A DNA stretch of 64,000 nucleotides from contig OZ007497.1 of assembly GCA_963931805.1 (NCBI GenBank), forward strand, positions 4,766,501-4,830,500, read 5' to 3'. The translations under genes were made by a program, and so were the position numbers. Positions 44,880 to 57,094 of the stretch are shown one piece after another. The stretch comes from Microdon myrmicae. Lineage: Eukaryota; Arthropoda; Insecta; Diptera; Syrphidae. Below the pieces are notes generated by a model that saw only the letters and a list, made by a program, of their open reading frames with translations, did no database searches and was not told the DNA's origin. How positions within the stretch are numbered: position 1 is the first letter of the stretch; every line of letters starts with the position of its first letter.

Positions 44880-45125
44880 CGTTAAGCAAGGATAGTGAAG
44901 ACGGTGATTTGAATATACGATGAAACAGGTGAAAAATGAAGCATTGAAGCATCAGGCTACTGCCATGTGTACGAATTCGATTTTTGAACTCAAGTACACT
45001 CAACTGATTTGGAATTGCTATGTTATCGCTATGGTATACGGCTCTGATGCTTTGCTTATTCGAATTTCTTTTCGGTGTTCTTCACTGTTTGCTTGTGTAT
45101 TGTGGCGTGTCTGTTAGAAACGCCA
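44880..45125 (+). repeat. Dispersed repeat B, copy 4
   Basis: Longest copy: gatagtgaagacggtgattt near the start, catcaggctactgcc, actcaagtacactcaactga, tatacggctctgatgc, and gttagaaacgccaca at the end. Colinear with the inverse of 29.3-29.57 kb. Confidence 0.7.
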
Positions 45126-47487
45126 CAATCTCAAATAAATAGAACCACAGCACATACTGCAAGAGACTCGATGGATATGTTAAGGGACCGAACCGATTTT
45201 AATTAGCCTCCCTGTTCAAAGGACTTAATCACTCTTTTTTTTTGTAATTTCAAATTTGCTCCAGCCACATTACATAACTCAGAACTCTTTAAGTTCAATA
45301 TGCTCCATTGTCGCGTTTTTTAATTACACAGTGGTTCATTTTTGTTCTAATACTTCTGAGCCTCCTCGGATAAATTTAGTCTATTATTTTTTTAAATTCA
45401 AAGTGTTTTTTTTTTAGACTGTTACTTGCTGTTATCCCTTAGACAATTTGCCGGTTCCTATGGTGCCACTCAGATACAATCATAATTGTAGTCCTTCATT
45501 GTACATTTGAAAACATCGAAGGTGGTAACCATAGGAAATTGATTTACTTGATCGTCATTAACACCTTTTGTGTATTTTATTTCGCCAAACGTGCGTCGTT
45601 GTAGGCAATGTTAACTAGAAAGTCATGATTAATTGTTTGATTGCTAGACCAACTTACATATACCTGCGAAACCTTCTACTTTGTCATTACGTACTTCATG
45701 GCATTGAATTTACACTGTTTGTTGTTGTGACGTGGGTTATCTACTAACAACTTTTTTCTTTATCTCCTGAATCAAAGAAATATATCGTTTTTTAAACTTC
45801 CCTTGTCTCACTGTCCTTATTCTGTGTTCTTATATGCAATGAAGATGCAACTTCTATGTATTGTCGTTATTTAGGATATAAATTTGAAATTAAACCTACG
45901 CCTCATATAATACATGTAGCGTTCAACCAAAATTCCCGGATTCAATAGAGTACAAAAGTAACTCTCAGACCAACTGCAGATGCATAAAGTTTCCACAAAT
46001 AACACGGACTGCAATGTATGGCATAGAATAAGTACGACTAGTTGGTTACTTAAGATGCACTCTACGTGAGCACATAATGGCCCCGCAAACAAAGAGTCAA
46101 GTTACAGTGACTCCAGAAACAGCAGCTGATCTTTGTGGTTCATGCAGACCTATCGAGCGTTACGGAATGCTTTTTGTTTTCTTGTTTTTGCAACGCACAG
46201 GTGAATGACTTTGGAATGATTGATTGAAATTCGTTTTGTAGGTAGTAGCTCAAAATGCAATCTCTTTCTTTACATTACAAATTCGCTGAGAAACGTGCAA
46301 CAGTTTACATTATATCTCTTACTTTATAAATATTTTAAAACGCATCCAGATAATCAAAAAGGCAGAACTAAATGATTGCCTTTCAATTCCATAAAGGACC
46401 ACGCCAAGAAAACGAGTTTCTCGTTCTTCGACTCATTTTATGTTAAGGTCTCGCCTAACTCTTCAGATGAATGGAGTAAAAAGAAACTGAATGTCTGCTT
46501 TATGCATGCAATAAAATCCCAATTGTGGCACACTTATCTTATTTCTTGAAATACCAATACCTATCAACCTCTTCAGTGTTGCGACACAGATACATGTATT
46601 TTAAATAGCTACTTTTAAATACTGGTGAAACCAAATAATAATCGCAAGCAAGAATAAGCTGTTTTGACAAGCAATTAACGACCTGCTGATTACCATATTG
46701 CCCAAGTTCAATTTGTACCACTTATTAAAAGCAGAAGATTTCGCTATACGTCATAAAATTTTCAATAAAATCTCAAATGTTTTGGAATTACTTAATGCCA
46801 TACCAATTACTTAATGTTTTGCAATAGTAAACAGTAAAATCAGAGAAGCGGTACATGGGCTCTTGTCCTATATATGTATAAACGAATTACTTGGGAGAGT
46901 ACTTAAAAAATGTGAAGCAGACATCCGGAAACATCATTTATTTGTTGGCATGAGTTCAAATTTTGTTTATCCGATGTTATTAAGTCTGGAATTATTTTAT
47001 AGTTATCTACTTCAGATTATTAATGAATAATTTTATCGCGTGATAATTTGAACACTGCCGTCGTCTCAAACACCACCTCTACCAGTCAAATAAGATGTGT
47101 CACTGAATTAGTTTAATCGCAGTAAAGCCCGTGAATTAGTCGTGTAATATAAAAAAAAAAAGGGTTTGGCCATCCAGGTTTGTGCAGTTTGCTGACCAAT
47201 CGCAAAACGTAGATCGGCCAGAATATGCTGCTCGCCAAACACACAAATTCTACCTTTTTTCATTGTGACCAAAAATTAACTAATCAACTTATCTTACTTT
47301 AAATGTTACGGTAGTTTGTTGATTAATATTTGTTGAGGCAAGCAGTAATTCTTTTCAAAGGCCAACTCAGGAGATAAATAAAGTGATAAACTTATTGATT
47401 AATAAATTTGTCCCGACTACCTGTATCTATGTCTTCATTTTAATGCATTCTCTTTGAAAGTTGTTTCAGTACTCCAAAGTTGTTATT
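45126..47487. other. Unassigned AT-rich region
   Basis: 2.4 kb, no ORF above about 75 codons and no repeat recognised. Confidence 0.4.
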
Positions 47488-48178
47488 AATGATGACAGCA
47501 ATTCTTTTTCTATTTATTGGCCTGTAGGAACCCGGAAGTTCGTGACCTCACCGACTCGACTCCGCCATTGTTCCCTGTCCTGTGCGCTCTCCTTCCCCGT
47601 TCGACCATCCGAACCTATCTCCTTGAGGTCAAACCTAATATTGCCCTCCCGCCTCCGTCGCGGCCGTCCTGTCGGTCTCTTTCCCGTTGGTTTACCGTCA
47701 AGAATTCTATGCACGGTCCTATCGTTGCCCATTCGCACCACGTGTCCAGCCCATCTTAATCTTCGCGATTTGATTACTCTCACTATTGTAGGTTTGCAGT
47801 ATAGCTTTTCCAATTCGTGGTTATGGAGTTTCCTCCATTGTCCTGCCTCCTCGTCATATAATATTTATTCTCGAATACGCAGAATTTGTTTACTTCCCGT
47901 TTTGTGAGAGCCCATGTTTCGCATCCCTATAGGACAATCGGCATGATTATGGTTCTATAGACACGGAGCTTTATAACATAATACGTAATAGCAGTTTGGA
48001 TTTCAGCAGTTTACTGACTGCAGCCAACTAGCGTTGCCGTTGTGTAGTCTTTTGTTAATTTCCTTCGACATTTCGTTACTGGCCGTCAATATTTAAATTC
48101 CTTGACATTTTCAAATATCTTGCCTCTGACGTTTATATGTGTTGTCTGAGTTCCACCTGCTCTCCCCGTAGTCATGTA

Positions 48179-49467
48179 CGAGGGTTGCCTCTTATGTTTC
48201 GGGATTTGGCAACCCTAGTGTTGCAATCCGGCAATTGACAGCTCTGTCGTAAAGTTGGACATTTTTGAGGTTATACGCACTCAGAACGTTTTGACATACG
48301 AGCGCTATTTGTGTTGTTTACAGTAACTTAAAAGATTCATCTCGGCCCAAAAATGGAATTAAATCGTCAACATTTTCGTGCGATTATTTTTTACAACTTT
48401 CGGCGTGGATTAACTCAGCAACAGTGCATGGATGAACTTAATTCAATTTTTGCGATGAAGCTCCATCAAGGACCAGTGTTTATCGATGGTATGGTGAATT
48501 CAATCGTGGTCGTAGTTCACTCCAGATGAATTTCGTGAAGGTCGTCCAAAATCAGTTGTTGTTCCGAAAACCATTGATGCTGTGTGCGAACTGATATTGG
48601 AAGATCGTCATGTTACCTATCGTGAGATTGAGACAACCTTAGGCGTTAGTAGGACCAGCATACATTCAATATTGCATAAACATTTGACCGTCAAAAAAAT
48701 TTGTTCGCGTTGGATCCCACACAATATGTCAATCGCCCAAAAAAAGGCTCGTGTCAATTGGTCGAAATAAATGCTCAAAAAATACAGTCGCGGTGCTTCG
48801 AAACACGTCTATGACATCGTGACGGGTGATGAATCGTGGATTTACGCGTATGAGCCCGAAAGTAAACAGCAGTCGACTGTCTGGGTGTTTCAAGATGAGC
48901 CAAATCCAACAAAAGTTGTTCGCGCACGAAGCACTTCCAAGCAAATGGTCGCCTGTTTTTTCGGAAAAACTGGACATGTCGCAACCGTACCACTAGAACA
49001 ACGCAGAACAGTCAATTCTGAGTGGTACACAACCATTTGTTTGCCAGTTGTCTTCCAAGAAATCAGGAAAACCAACCGCCGAAGACGGATCACTCTTCAC
49101 CACGACAATGCGAGCTCTCACACATCGGCTGCGACAACTGCATTTTTGAGCACCCAAAACATCGATTTGATGGGTCATCCGCCATATAGTCCTGACTTGG
49201 CACCGAATGACTTCTTTTCATTCCCGTACGAAAAAACAAACTGAGAGGTCAACGTTTTTCGACACCTGAAGAAGCGGTTGCTGCATTCAGAATGCATGTG
49301 TTGGAGATACCTCAATCAGAGTGGCAAAAGTGCTTCGACAATTGGTTCAAACGCATGCAAAAGTGTATAGATCTTCATGGGGAATATTTTGAAAAACAAT
49401 AAAGTGATTTGCGATGATCAATATTTGTTTTTGTTCTCTAATCCCGAAATATAAAAGGCAACCCTCG
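48179..49467 (+). mobile_element. Mariner transposon, copy 1
   Basis: 1289 bp between TA dinucleotides (48177-48178, 49468-49469). The inverted repeats start cgagggttgcct on both sides, about 30 bp with a few mismatches. Inserted in the RTE-like LINE. Both ends are intact. Confidence 0.92.
48354..49402 (+). pseudogene. Mariner transposase, copy 1, frameshifted
   Basis: ATG at 48354. Comparison with copy 2 shows single-base losses near 48453 and 48525, a loss that creates a stop at 48768-48770 just before MLKKYSRG, and a shift near 49220. Catalytic blocks are present in order: TGDESW, HHDNASSH, and HPPYSPDLAPND, consistent with mariner DD34D. The C-terminus ends ...GEYFEKQ-like (49402). Not translatable as it stands. 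Confidence 0.85.
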
Positions 49468-49589
49468 TATTTTGTTTTGTCTTCATTTATTTCTAGGCCC
49501 ATGTCTTCTGCCGCTTGCATGATGATTTCACTGTTTTTACTTACAGTTTCTAGGTTGTCGCCCAAAAGGGCTATGTCATCCGCATTTGC

Positions 49590-49833
49590 GAGTAAACCCG
49601 TTGGTTTCGATTACTTGATGTGGGAGTCGGACTTCCTGAAGCGCGACGATGTCCATTTTATATTGTTTCGCGTTTTCTACGACCGTCTGTATCACGCCTG
49701 GTTTATATAACGTTCGAACATTCCACGTGCCGATGCGTATATCCCGCTTTTTTCGTTTTTCCCTATGTCTTCTTTTTGCCGAGTCGGTGTTTTCTTGATG
49801 ATTTGTTCCCTTATGGTATTGTCGGCTCATCAC
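49590..49833 (-). pseudogene. RTE-like endonuclease, N-terminal part
   Basis: Contains RIGTWNVRTLYKPGVIQTVV and MDIVALQEVRL, the first two conserved blocks of RTE-type AP endonucleases (Asn and Glu metal ligands). It breaks off after about 85 codons at the internal deletion. Confidence 0.82.
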
Positions 49834-50382
49834 ACCTACGCCTACCGGGTTTTTCGTGGGATTTTTTTTGTGTATATTGATTATTCATTTTTGTTCCCAC
49901 GAGTCTTGGGGTTTCAAATAGTCCGCTATATTAGAGCCCCGCTTTGATATGGTAAGGTTTGCTTACTGCCCTGATCCCACCGGGTGTCAGAGAGGCGCTG
50001 TTATAATACAGCCGATATACCCCTGGCTAACCATTCAATGGGCATGGTGACGGATAACACCCAAGATTAGCGGTGGCAGGTCCTTGTGTGTTACTCCTCG
50101 CTAGCCTGTCTGACATGGGTAGCCCTACAGGAAGCGTATGCTTCCGTCAGCTTAGCCTGAGTGATTCATTGTAGTTTAAGCCCTCGGACCACGTCAAGGT
50201 TTCTACCAAGCGGGGGGAATGATGACAGCAATGTTATCAAAAATATTATCCAAAGTATAATATGATTCTACGAGAAAGCCAACTGGCCTAAACTACTTTT
50301 TGGAAGGACTACCCGATCGTTATGTTTTCTCAACAATATCTGGATTTGGAACGCGGACATTTATTTATATCTAATAAAGATT

Positions 50383-50518
50383 CATCATCATCATCGGCAC
50401 CACAACCAGCATCTAGTCTTGGCCATATTTAGTAAGTCTCTCCACCGCTATCCGGTCCTTATCCGAGACTTGTCCATAATAATTTGTTTTTCCGGGCAAG
50501 GTTATTAGCCTTGCGCCA
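50383..50518 (-). mobile_element. SINE-type tail and body, possibly chimeric
   Basis: (ATC)n then ggcaccacaacc and ggccatatttagtaagtc at the left, body 'ccgggcaagg' at the right. Between them is a 27-30-bp segment (tctccaccgctatcc) that matches the RTE 3' region (ggtggagagact inverse) rather than the SINE. No tRNA head. Confidence 0.6.
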
Positions 50519-52464
50519 ACCTTTCTCAGGATGTCGCTGCATGCATTGGTTCACTGCTTGGCGAGTGCCAAAGTAGCTATCCAGGTGTGTCTCGCGGAGA
50601 CTGCATGTCAACTTGGATTGAACAGGGACAAGGATCGTCCTGGCCTTCGCCGGGTTGAAAGCAGAGACTTTACCTTGTATGTTCGCTTCCATCCCCCTCT
50701 AATAATGAGTATCAAACCCAAAATAAATGGTATTGTTTTGTGTGCAACATAGCACTAACATCCGTTGTATCGGACATTATAAAGAATTTAAACAATCATC
50801 CAATCTCTCTAATAATAAATCGTAAAATCCCCAACCCATCAATTTACAACATAATCCACTCGGTTCTGATGACACCAAATTGTGGTTTTCCTCCACATTC
50901 GAACATGTTCAACTAAACTCTTCGAATACCGTCAATATATTATACAGCCATTTAAGACCAATGTTAATGCCAGTACTACAGTCTTTCCCAACCCCCTCCT
51001 ACTTCTTTCACTAGCGCTGTAATATAATTTGGCACTTTAGGGGTCCTCGAAACGCCATTTATGTAAAAAACCCTTAACGAATGTACAGTACTGGTCGATT
51101 CATAATTTTTCCAAATATTGTGACACCTTGAGGAAAGCCTTAGGGAAATGGATAATTTAATAAAAAATCATAAAACAATTGTATTAATTCTTTGTGGTTA
51201 AAATTTATCAAGAATAAGCATTTTTGAGTTATTGTTCTCCTTTATAGTACTTATAAGAGCATAGCAAATATTGTTTATTAAGAATAAACATTTTTGAAAT
51301 ATTATTCGCTTTTTGTATTGTACTTATACAAGTATAGCAAACATTGTTTGGTGCAAAATGACTGTTATAATGCATAATTGAACTAAACTATTGCCACACT
51401 CACTTATTTCTTCTACCTCCACTATTCTTTTTCCTGTTATTACTTTTAATGTTATCAGACAATTAATAAGTCCTTTAGAACGGATATATGAATAAAAAAG
51501 AAATGAGTGTTTGCCACTAGTTACTTTTCTTCTAAACGCAACTTATCCCCTACCGCTGGTAGGATAAGTAGTAAACTACAAAAATGTTACATGAAAAACT
51601 CATCTTAAGTGTAACAAACTAATTCCGTTATTTCTAATGACTTCTTGACACCAAAAAGATAAAATACCTATATCTAATTGAATAAACTTATTAGAACTGC
51701 ACCCAACTATCCAAACATAAACTCACTGTACACCATTTCGAAATCACACAAACAAACTAAACGAATGCATTTAAAGCAAGAAGGCCCACACGAAGTGGTC
51801 TATTTTCATTCCCATACACAGATTTACTATAGACGCGCGATATGCTCCAAGGGATAAACAACCTCCACCTGAGTGCAGGACCGCATGCCGTCAGCAGGCA
51901 GTGCATTGAAAAAACAAATAAAACATCTGATAAAATTAAATTCGTCTTGTTAGGTCTCTTGTGAAGTTGTAGACAAATATTTATTTATGGATAATGAAGC
52001 CCTGACTAAAACCGCCTATCCATCCATCCGTTAAAGTCGAGCATACGATAAAATCGTTTCCTTAGTTTGCTTTAGAAAAGGGTAAAACGAGCACTACACA
52101 CCCCAGAACAAAAGAGTTGAAGTATTAAGATACAAGACCTTTAGCAGTAAAGAATCAACATCCCCATATCAGATGTTTTATAAGTGTCAATCCTTAAAAC
52201 GTAAGGTAACAGGATGCATAAAGAAAAGTTTTCCGAATTCCTGTTATAGAGTTGGATAAAGTAGTTAATAAGTACCGAATAATTTGTTAAATAGCCTGAT
52301 CGCTGCATTTCCAGAGCACTTACTAACATTAAATTAAAAAGCAAAAATACTTTAGTTTTGATATTTAATCTTTCAGTACATATTAGGAGAAGCATCTATC
52401 GTAAACTGCACTAAGTATAAAAAAAGTTAATTGTGTTCTTTGATATTCTGGCGTAACTAAATAT
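50519..52464. other. Unassigned AT-rich region
   Basis: No coding signal. Holds the 70-bp duplication listed separately. Confidence 0.4.
51210..51352 (+). repeat. Tandem duplication, 70-bp period
   Basis: aagaataagcatttttga at 51210 and aagaataaacatttttga at 51280, each followed by colinear diverged sequence ending agcaaa[ta/ca]ttgttt. Confidence 0.75.
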
Positions 52465-52465
52465 A

Positions 52466-53110
52466 ATGGGTGTGCAAGTAGTAACTCGACCTTTGTCAAA
52501 TTCAACCTGATTAAAAATGATACTTATAGAGAGATTATTAATCGAAATATTTGCCATTTCTATATATAGCCTTTTGCCATTTATCGGGTGATGATGAATA
52601 CCTTCGCGATACAAACTTGGTGGTTTCGAAGCAAAATAGTCATCAAGCCATTTTCGCACATCTTCAGCTTTTGTAAGCCGCTGGTTTTCCCAATAAGCCG
52701 ACATCGATCTGAATAAGTGGTGCTCAGAAATAGCCGCATAACTTTATAGACTAAAAAAAATAGTTCCTGAATTGGTTTTGCTGTATGTGGACGAGCATTG
52801 TCATGCAGAAGCATCTGTTTGCGCCTTCCTAGGCCCGTAAATGTTTTTTTATAACATCACTTAATTCGATCAATTGGGCCTGATAAGGTTCAACTGTAAC
52901 AGTTCAACCAGGTTCCAGAAGTTCATAGTAAATAACTCCTTTCCAATCTTGCCAAACACAGAGTAACACTTTCTGGCATGAATGTTTGCAACTGGTGTTG
53001 ATGGCTAGCCTGGATCAATCCATGCTTTTCCAGGTTTAGGATTGTTGTACAAAACCCACTTTTCATCATCCGCGATTTTTTTCCAAAAAATACTTACCTT
53101 TGTATCGGGA
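52466..53110 (-). pseudogene. Mariner relic of a different subfamily
   Basis: Minus strand reads DDEKWVLYNNPKPGKAWIDPG, then a frame with MLLHDNARPHTAK (catalytic HDN block). Next come AYWENQRLTKAEDVRKWLDDYFASKP and YREGIH, the mariner C-terminus. The left end has gggtgtgcaagtagtaac, typical of a mariner terminus, near 52468. Several frameshifts. The right end is lost. Confidence 0.78.
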
Positions 53111-53396
53111 AAGCAATTTCATGCAGATTTTTTGTTTTCTTCCGTTACTTTATGAGGAACCCATTTTCCTTATTTCTGTATCTTTCCCATTGCATGCAAT
53201 CGAAGTGGTATTGTTTGGTAAGAAACTCCTAACTATTGTGCAAGCTCTTCTTGAGTTTGACATGGGTTTTCATCCAGTAAAACCTAAGATTCTTCATCGT
53301 CAAATTTTTTTACTGCACCTAGTCGTGGAGCGTTCTCCAGAAAAAAATTTCCGTCACTAAGCATTGAGAATACATTAAAGGCCATAAGACAGCTCA

Positions 53397-54848
53397 AATC
53401 AAATAAAGCCCCCTGAGCTGATGGCATACCAGCTGAGCTGATCAAGCAAGGAGGGACAGCGTTACATCACGCATTTCATGAGATCGTGGTGCACGTATGG
53501 GAGAGGAGATTCCGGAAGATTGGCGTCGTGGAATAATTTGCCCCATACATAAGTACGAAGATATCACACCGTGCAGCAACTATAGGGGTATAACATTGCT
53601 GAGTACCACCTATAAGATACTCTCCACTATGCTACAAGATCGGTTGCCCCATACGCTAAAGTCATCATTGGTCAATATCAATGTAACTTCATCCCATGCA
53701 AATCAGCGATTGATCAGATATTCACCCTTAGGCAGGCGATGGAAAAATGTCTGAAATTTAAGATTCCATCATATCATCTATTTATAGACTTTAAGGCCGC
53801 CTACGACAGCACGGCCAGGGTAGAAGCATATAATGACATGAGAGAGTTCGGCATTCCAAATAAATTGATACGACTTTGTAGGTTCACCATGACCAACGCA
53901 ACTAGTCAAGTAAAAATAGCGGGATTGCTGTTCAAACCAATAAACATCTTTAATGGACTCCGGCAAGGGGACGGTCTGGCCTGCCTCCTCTTCAACCTGG
54001 CGTTGGAGAAACCAATCCGCGACTCTGGCGTCACAACTAGAGGGACTATTGTCACCAAGTCCAGCTAGATGCTTGCCTACGCAGATGACGTCGACATCAT
54101 CGGTAGATCCGAGTCGGCTGTACAAAACTCCTTCACCCAGATCGAGCAGGCGGCATAAAAACTGGGGCTGCACATTAATGAGGGGAAAACTAAGTACATG
54201 GTGGCAACTTCTGTAAAGAGAAGACCTAACGTCAAACTATTAGGGTAGTGGAGCACGAATTTGAAGTAGTACAATCCTTTAACTGCCTTGGGTCAATAGT
54301 ATCAGCCGATAACAATATGTAAGAACAAATACGCAAACGACTGATCAAATCCAACAAAGCCTACTATGGTCTAATCAAGGCTCTTTAAATCCCGAAATTT
54401 CTTCTTACCAGTACTCATGTATGGAACCGAGACCTGGGTGCTCAATAAAAGGCATACTGAACTCTTAGCCGCGTTTGAGGTAGGTCTTAAGGAGAATTGT
54501 TGGCCCCGTACGTGAGGGAGAACGAATCCGGAGACGCTACAACCATGAGTTGTTCGCGACTACTTTGAAGTTAATGTTGTAAGAAAAATCAAGCTCGGTA
54601 GACTAAGGTGGGCGGGACACTTAGCTCGAAGGAAGGAAGAGAAGCCTGTCCGGAAAATGTGGCAGGATGTATGGAAGGAGACAGCGCGGCAGAGCTTGTC
54701 TGCGATGGAGGGATGGCGTAGATCAAGAAACCCAGAGCCTGGGAGTGCAAAACTGGATGACATCGGCTCGAAATCGGGACTGGTGGACAGATTTGTTAAA
54801 TAAGGCCATGGTCGGATCCCAGTTATAGTGCCTATGATGATGATGAAC
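53397..54848 (+). mobile_element. RTE-like LINE, 3' half
   Basis: Starts within the RT (ADGIPAELIKQGG). It continues through EDWRRGIICPIHK, CSNYRGITLLSTTYKI, FIDFKAAYDS, GLRQGDGLACLLFNLALE and AYADDVDIIGRS to LHINEGKTKYM and a 3' non-coding end. The end is ataaggccatggtcggatcc...gatgatgatga. It is 5'-truncated with several frameshifts or stops. This is the LINE family whose 3' end resembles the SINE tail. Confidence 0.85.
53497..54150 (+). pseudogene. RTE-like reverse transcriptase
   Basis: Frames 53497-53754 and 53739-54068 hold RT blocks 2-4. The first catalytic Asp is in FIDFKAAYD, and the YADD pair lies just after a stop at 54066 (AYADDVDIIGR). The stop at 54066 and the frame change at about 53745 inactivate it. 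RTE assignment rests on the block wording. Confidence 0.8.
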
Positions 54849-55209
54849 ATCTATTAGTCAAAATTAAAACCTGAAAACTGATATGTGACGGAATAATTCA
54901 TATACAGAATAATAATTCGGCATCACGACTATGCTCCGGAATACGACTTTTTGACCCACTTACAAGTTTCTCCCCCGCAAATACGACTTTTTATCGTTCT
55001 TGGATACTCTAGGGAGTTCTTAATCCATTAAAAAAATGTGAAAAAGGGTCATAAAGTGATATTGCCCCTTAATTCATTAAATCCGTAATTGCTGACCAAT
55101 GTAAGGTTTTGACACCATAAATATCGCTAATGACAGTCATATAGACTTTAAAAATTACTGACATTTAGAATTTGCGGAAAATACGATTTGATTTTAAATT
55201 TTACATATA
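54849..55209. other. Spacer
   Basis: The word 'aatacgactttt' occurs twice (about 54940 and 54981), a small local duplication. No gene. Confidence 0.45.
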
Positions 55210-55414
55210 TAGGAGCCTCAAAATTAATCATACAATTTTGTTTTTGAATTACTTTTGTATTAAATAAAAAAAAATGATTTTGAGTGATGTACATCTTTAT
55301 TTGAACTTTGAGAATTTTTTCTAGTTCACAAATGTCAAATAGGATTGACGTACGACGCTATTTGCAAAAATTATAACATAATCGGATAGGATGATTTATT
55401 TTGCGCCACCCTCT
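55210..55414 (-). mobile_element. MITE derived from the 28545-30081 transposon
   Basis: About 205 bp. Its left 110 bp match the inverse of the last 105 bp of the large element (…aattttgtttttgaatta…gattttgagtgatg). Its right 95 bp match the inverse of the first 97 bp (ctagttcacaaatgtc…tgcgccacc). The whole transposase is deleted. Terminal repeats have drifted. Confidence 0.88.
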
Positions 55415-55496
55415 ACAATGTTATGAACACACTAAGCGCCAAGAATCTTTGGAATCATTATTGCAAGGTGTTGTAATAAATATTTTGAAATAGAAT

Positions 55497-57090
55497 TGTG
55501 GCGGTTCCGCCAAACCCCACAGTTCGCCTTCCTGAAAAAACCCCAATAACTGCTACCCAGTCTGCATAAGCTTTCCCTAATGCAATTCGCATTAGCATCT
55601 TAAATGCTTCACGCATCAAATAGATCCAATTCGTATAATCTAAAAGTACCTGTAAGAGAACTCTTTCCTGCATTCATTTATTTGAATTCAAAATTCCACT
55701 TAAGAATTCTGTTCCAAACAGCATACCCCTGAAAAGAAAACCTCGGTTCACATATCATGTGACCTGCACCAGGGATCATAAATATTGCGCCGTCTATTTT
55801 CCAACTTCGCCATATGCACAATGAATTTCTTTATGTACACATTGGCCGACGGCCTTTTTCTCGCACAATGTGCAAACCAAAGCAAATACGCATTCCGCGT
55901 CTCTTGGCATCAATTAAATCCTACTGCATAAACAAATGCAAATAGGAATTCAATACGTACCCTTACTAGCGATGCCATAAACACCATTTCCCAGTAACCT
56001 AGCTAAAACCAATTAGCACATTTCCACATCGCATCGTTGGCTCTTTGTTTAGCCGCGACGCACATGCATCCGACGATTTCGGTTTTGTTTGCTTTACCGA
56101 AATCGTATCCCATGAATGCTCTTTATTCCCTTTCCTTGTTCTAGGTTCGTTTTTCATCCATGAAAGAACCATGCACACATACCACCATGATCAAGATTAG
56201 CGAGTGATCTCTGCACGAGATAATTATCGCTGAGTCTCGTCCCAACCACGCTCGCGACGGTAGGTTTTTCTCCCGCACTCCGCAAACCGCGGAGATGCGT
56301 AATATACCTTTGGAGTCGTATTTTAACATCCAGACACGCTGGTCGGTTTTTTTTTTTCTTCTGCTCCCCGTGGCGCCACGGGGGTGCATCAGTCCCGGAG
56401 TCTTATTCAACCGAGTGTCCCAGTCCTTTATTCTATGTCCCGAACCAGATTGTCCTCCTTTTCGTGATTCATATCTTGAGAAAGGCAAGAAAAGTGTTGC
56501 GTTTTGTTGATTTGGAAGTGTCAGTTCGTTTCCCAGTCGAAATTGAAATATAATAAAAGAGAATGTGCTGCTTGATAGTATAGTCGTTAGTATACCCGCC
56601 TGTCACCCGGGAGACCGGGGTTCGATTCCCCGTCGGGGAGCCTCTGGCGCAAGACTAATGACCTTGCCCAGAAAAAAAAATAAATCATTATGGAAAATTT
56701 AACAAGCCTCAGGACTTACTAAATAAGGCCAAGACCGGTTCCCGGTTGTAGTGCCGATGATGATGATGAAAAGAGAATGTGCTCAAGGATATGCGACACC
56801 GAGGACTCGAAATTGAAGAGGTAACAAAAGATTCAATGAATCGAAAATGTGAAAGATTAATTTTATACATCAATTTTGCGGATTAGGACGTGTGAAATTT
56901 TTTAATTGTTTAGTGTTTTGAAAATAAAAGGAACTTTATACCGTAACTCCGTGTTTCATTCTCTCCTGTGATTGATGTATGCTGCTTCCCTCGGCGATCA
57001 TTCGTTTGTTTTTGGTGCAAAGTTTAGTGGAGTGTTAGTGGGACGAAGTAAACTCGCACCCATGCCGGTGCCACGACTTCGTTCCCCACA
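55497..57090 (+). mobile_element. Solo LTR, copy 2 (TG...CA, TSD GAAT), with SINE inside
   Basis: Starts TGTGGCGGTTCCGCC and ends GTTCCCCACA. Flanked by gaat at 55493-55496 and 57091-57094. Colinear with 8658-9965, including gcggatta…aatt…gttt in the second half and a closing hairpin (GAAGT…GCACC…GGTGC…ACTTC). Without the SINE and its duplicated TSD it is about 1.38 kb. Confidence 0.85.
56570..56768 (+). mobile_element. tRNA-Asp-derived SINE, complete, perfect TSD
   Basis: 199 bp. The tRNA-Asp(GTC)-like head 56570-56641 has A box and B box (GGTTCGATTCC) intact. An A-rich body follows, then the LINE-like tail and (GAT)n. TSD aaaagagaatgtgct at 56555-56569 and 56769-56783 is perfect over 15 bp, so this is the clearest copy. 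Confidence 0.95.
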
Positions 57091-57094
57091 GAAT

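Larger units (their letters stand above)
47503..50217 (-). mobile_element. RTE-like LINE with 15-bp TSD, internally deleted
   Basis: TSD aatgatgacagcaat at 47488-47502 and 50218-50232. Minus-strand order: 5' UTR (50217-49834), endonuclease start (49833-49590), then a jump straight to the RT C-terminus (GDNLETVSKNSEIIM...EINEDKTKY, 49565-49470). A mariner lies in between, then the 3' part follows with RRLRWAGHVVRMGNDRTVHRILDGK (47813-47514). Most of the RT is deleted. Without the mariner the copy is about 1.4 kb. Confidence 0.88.
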
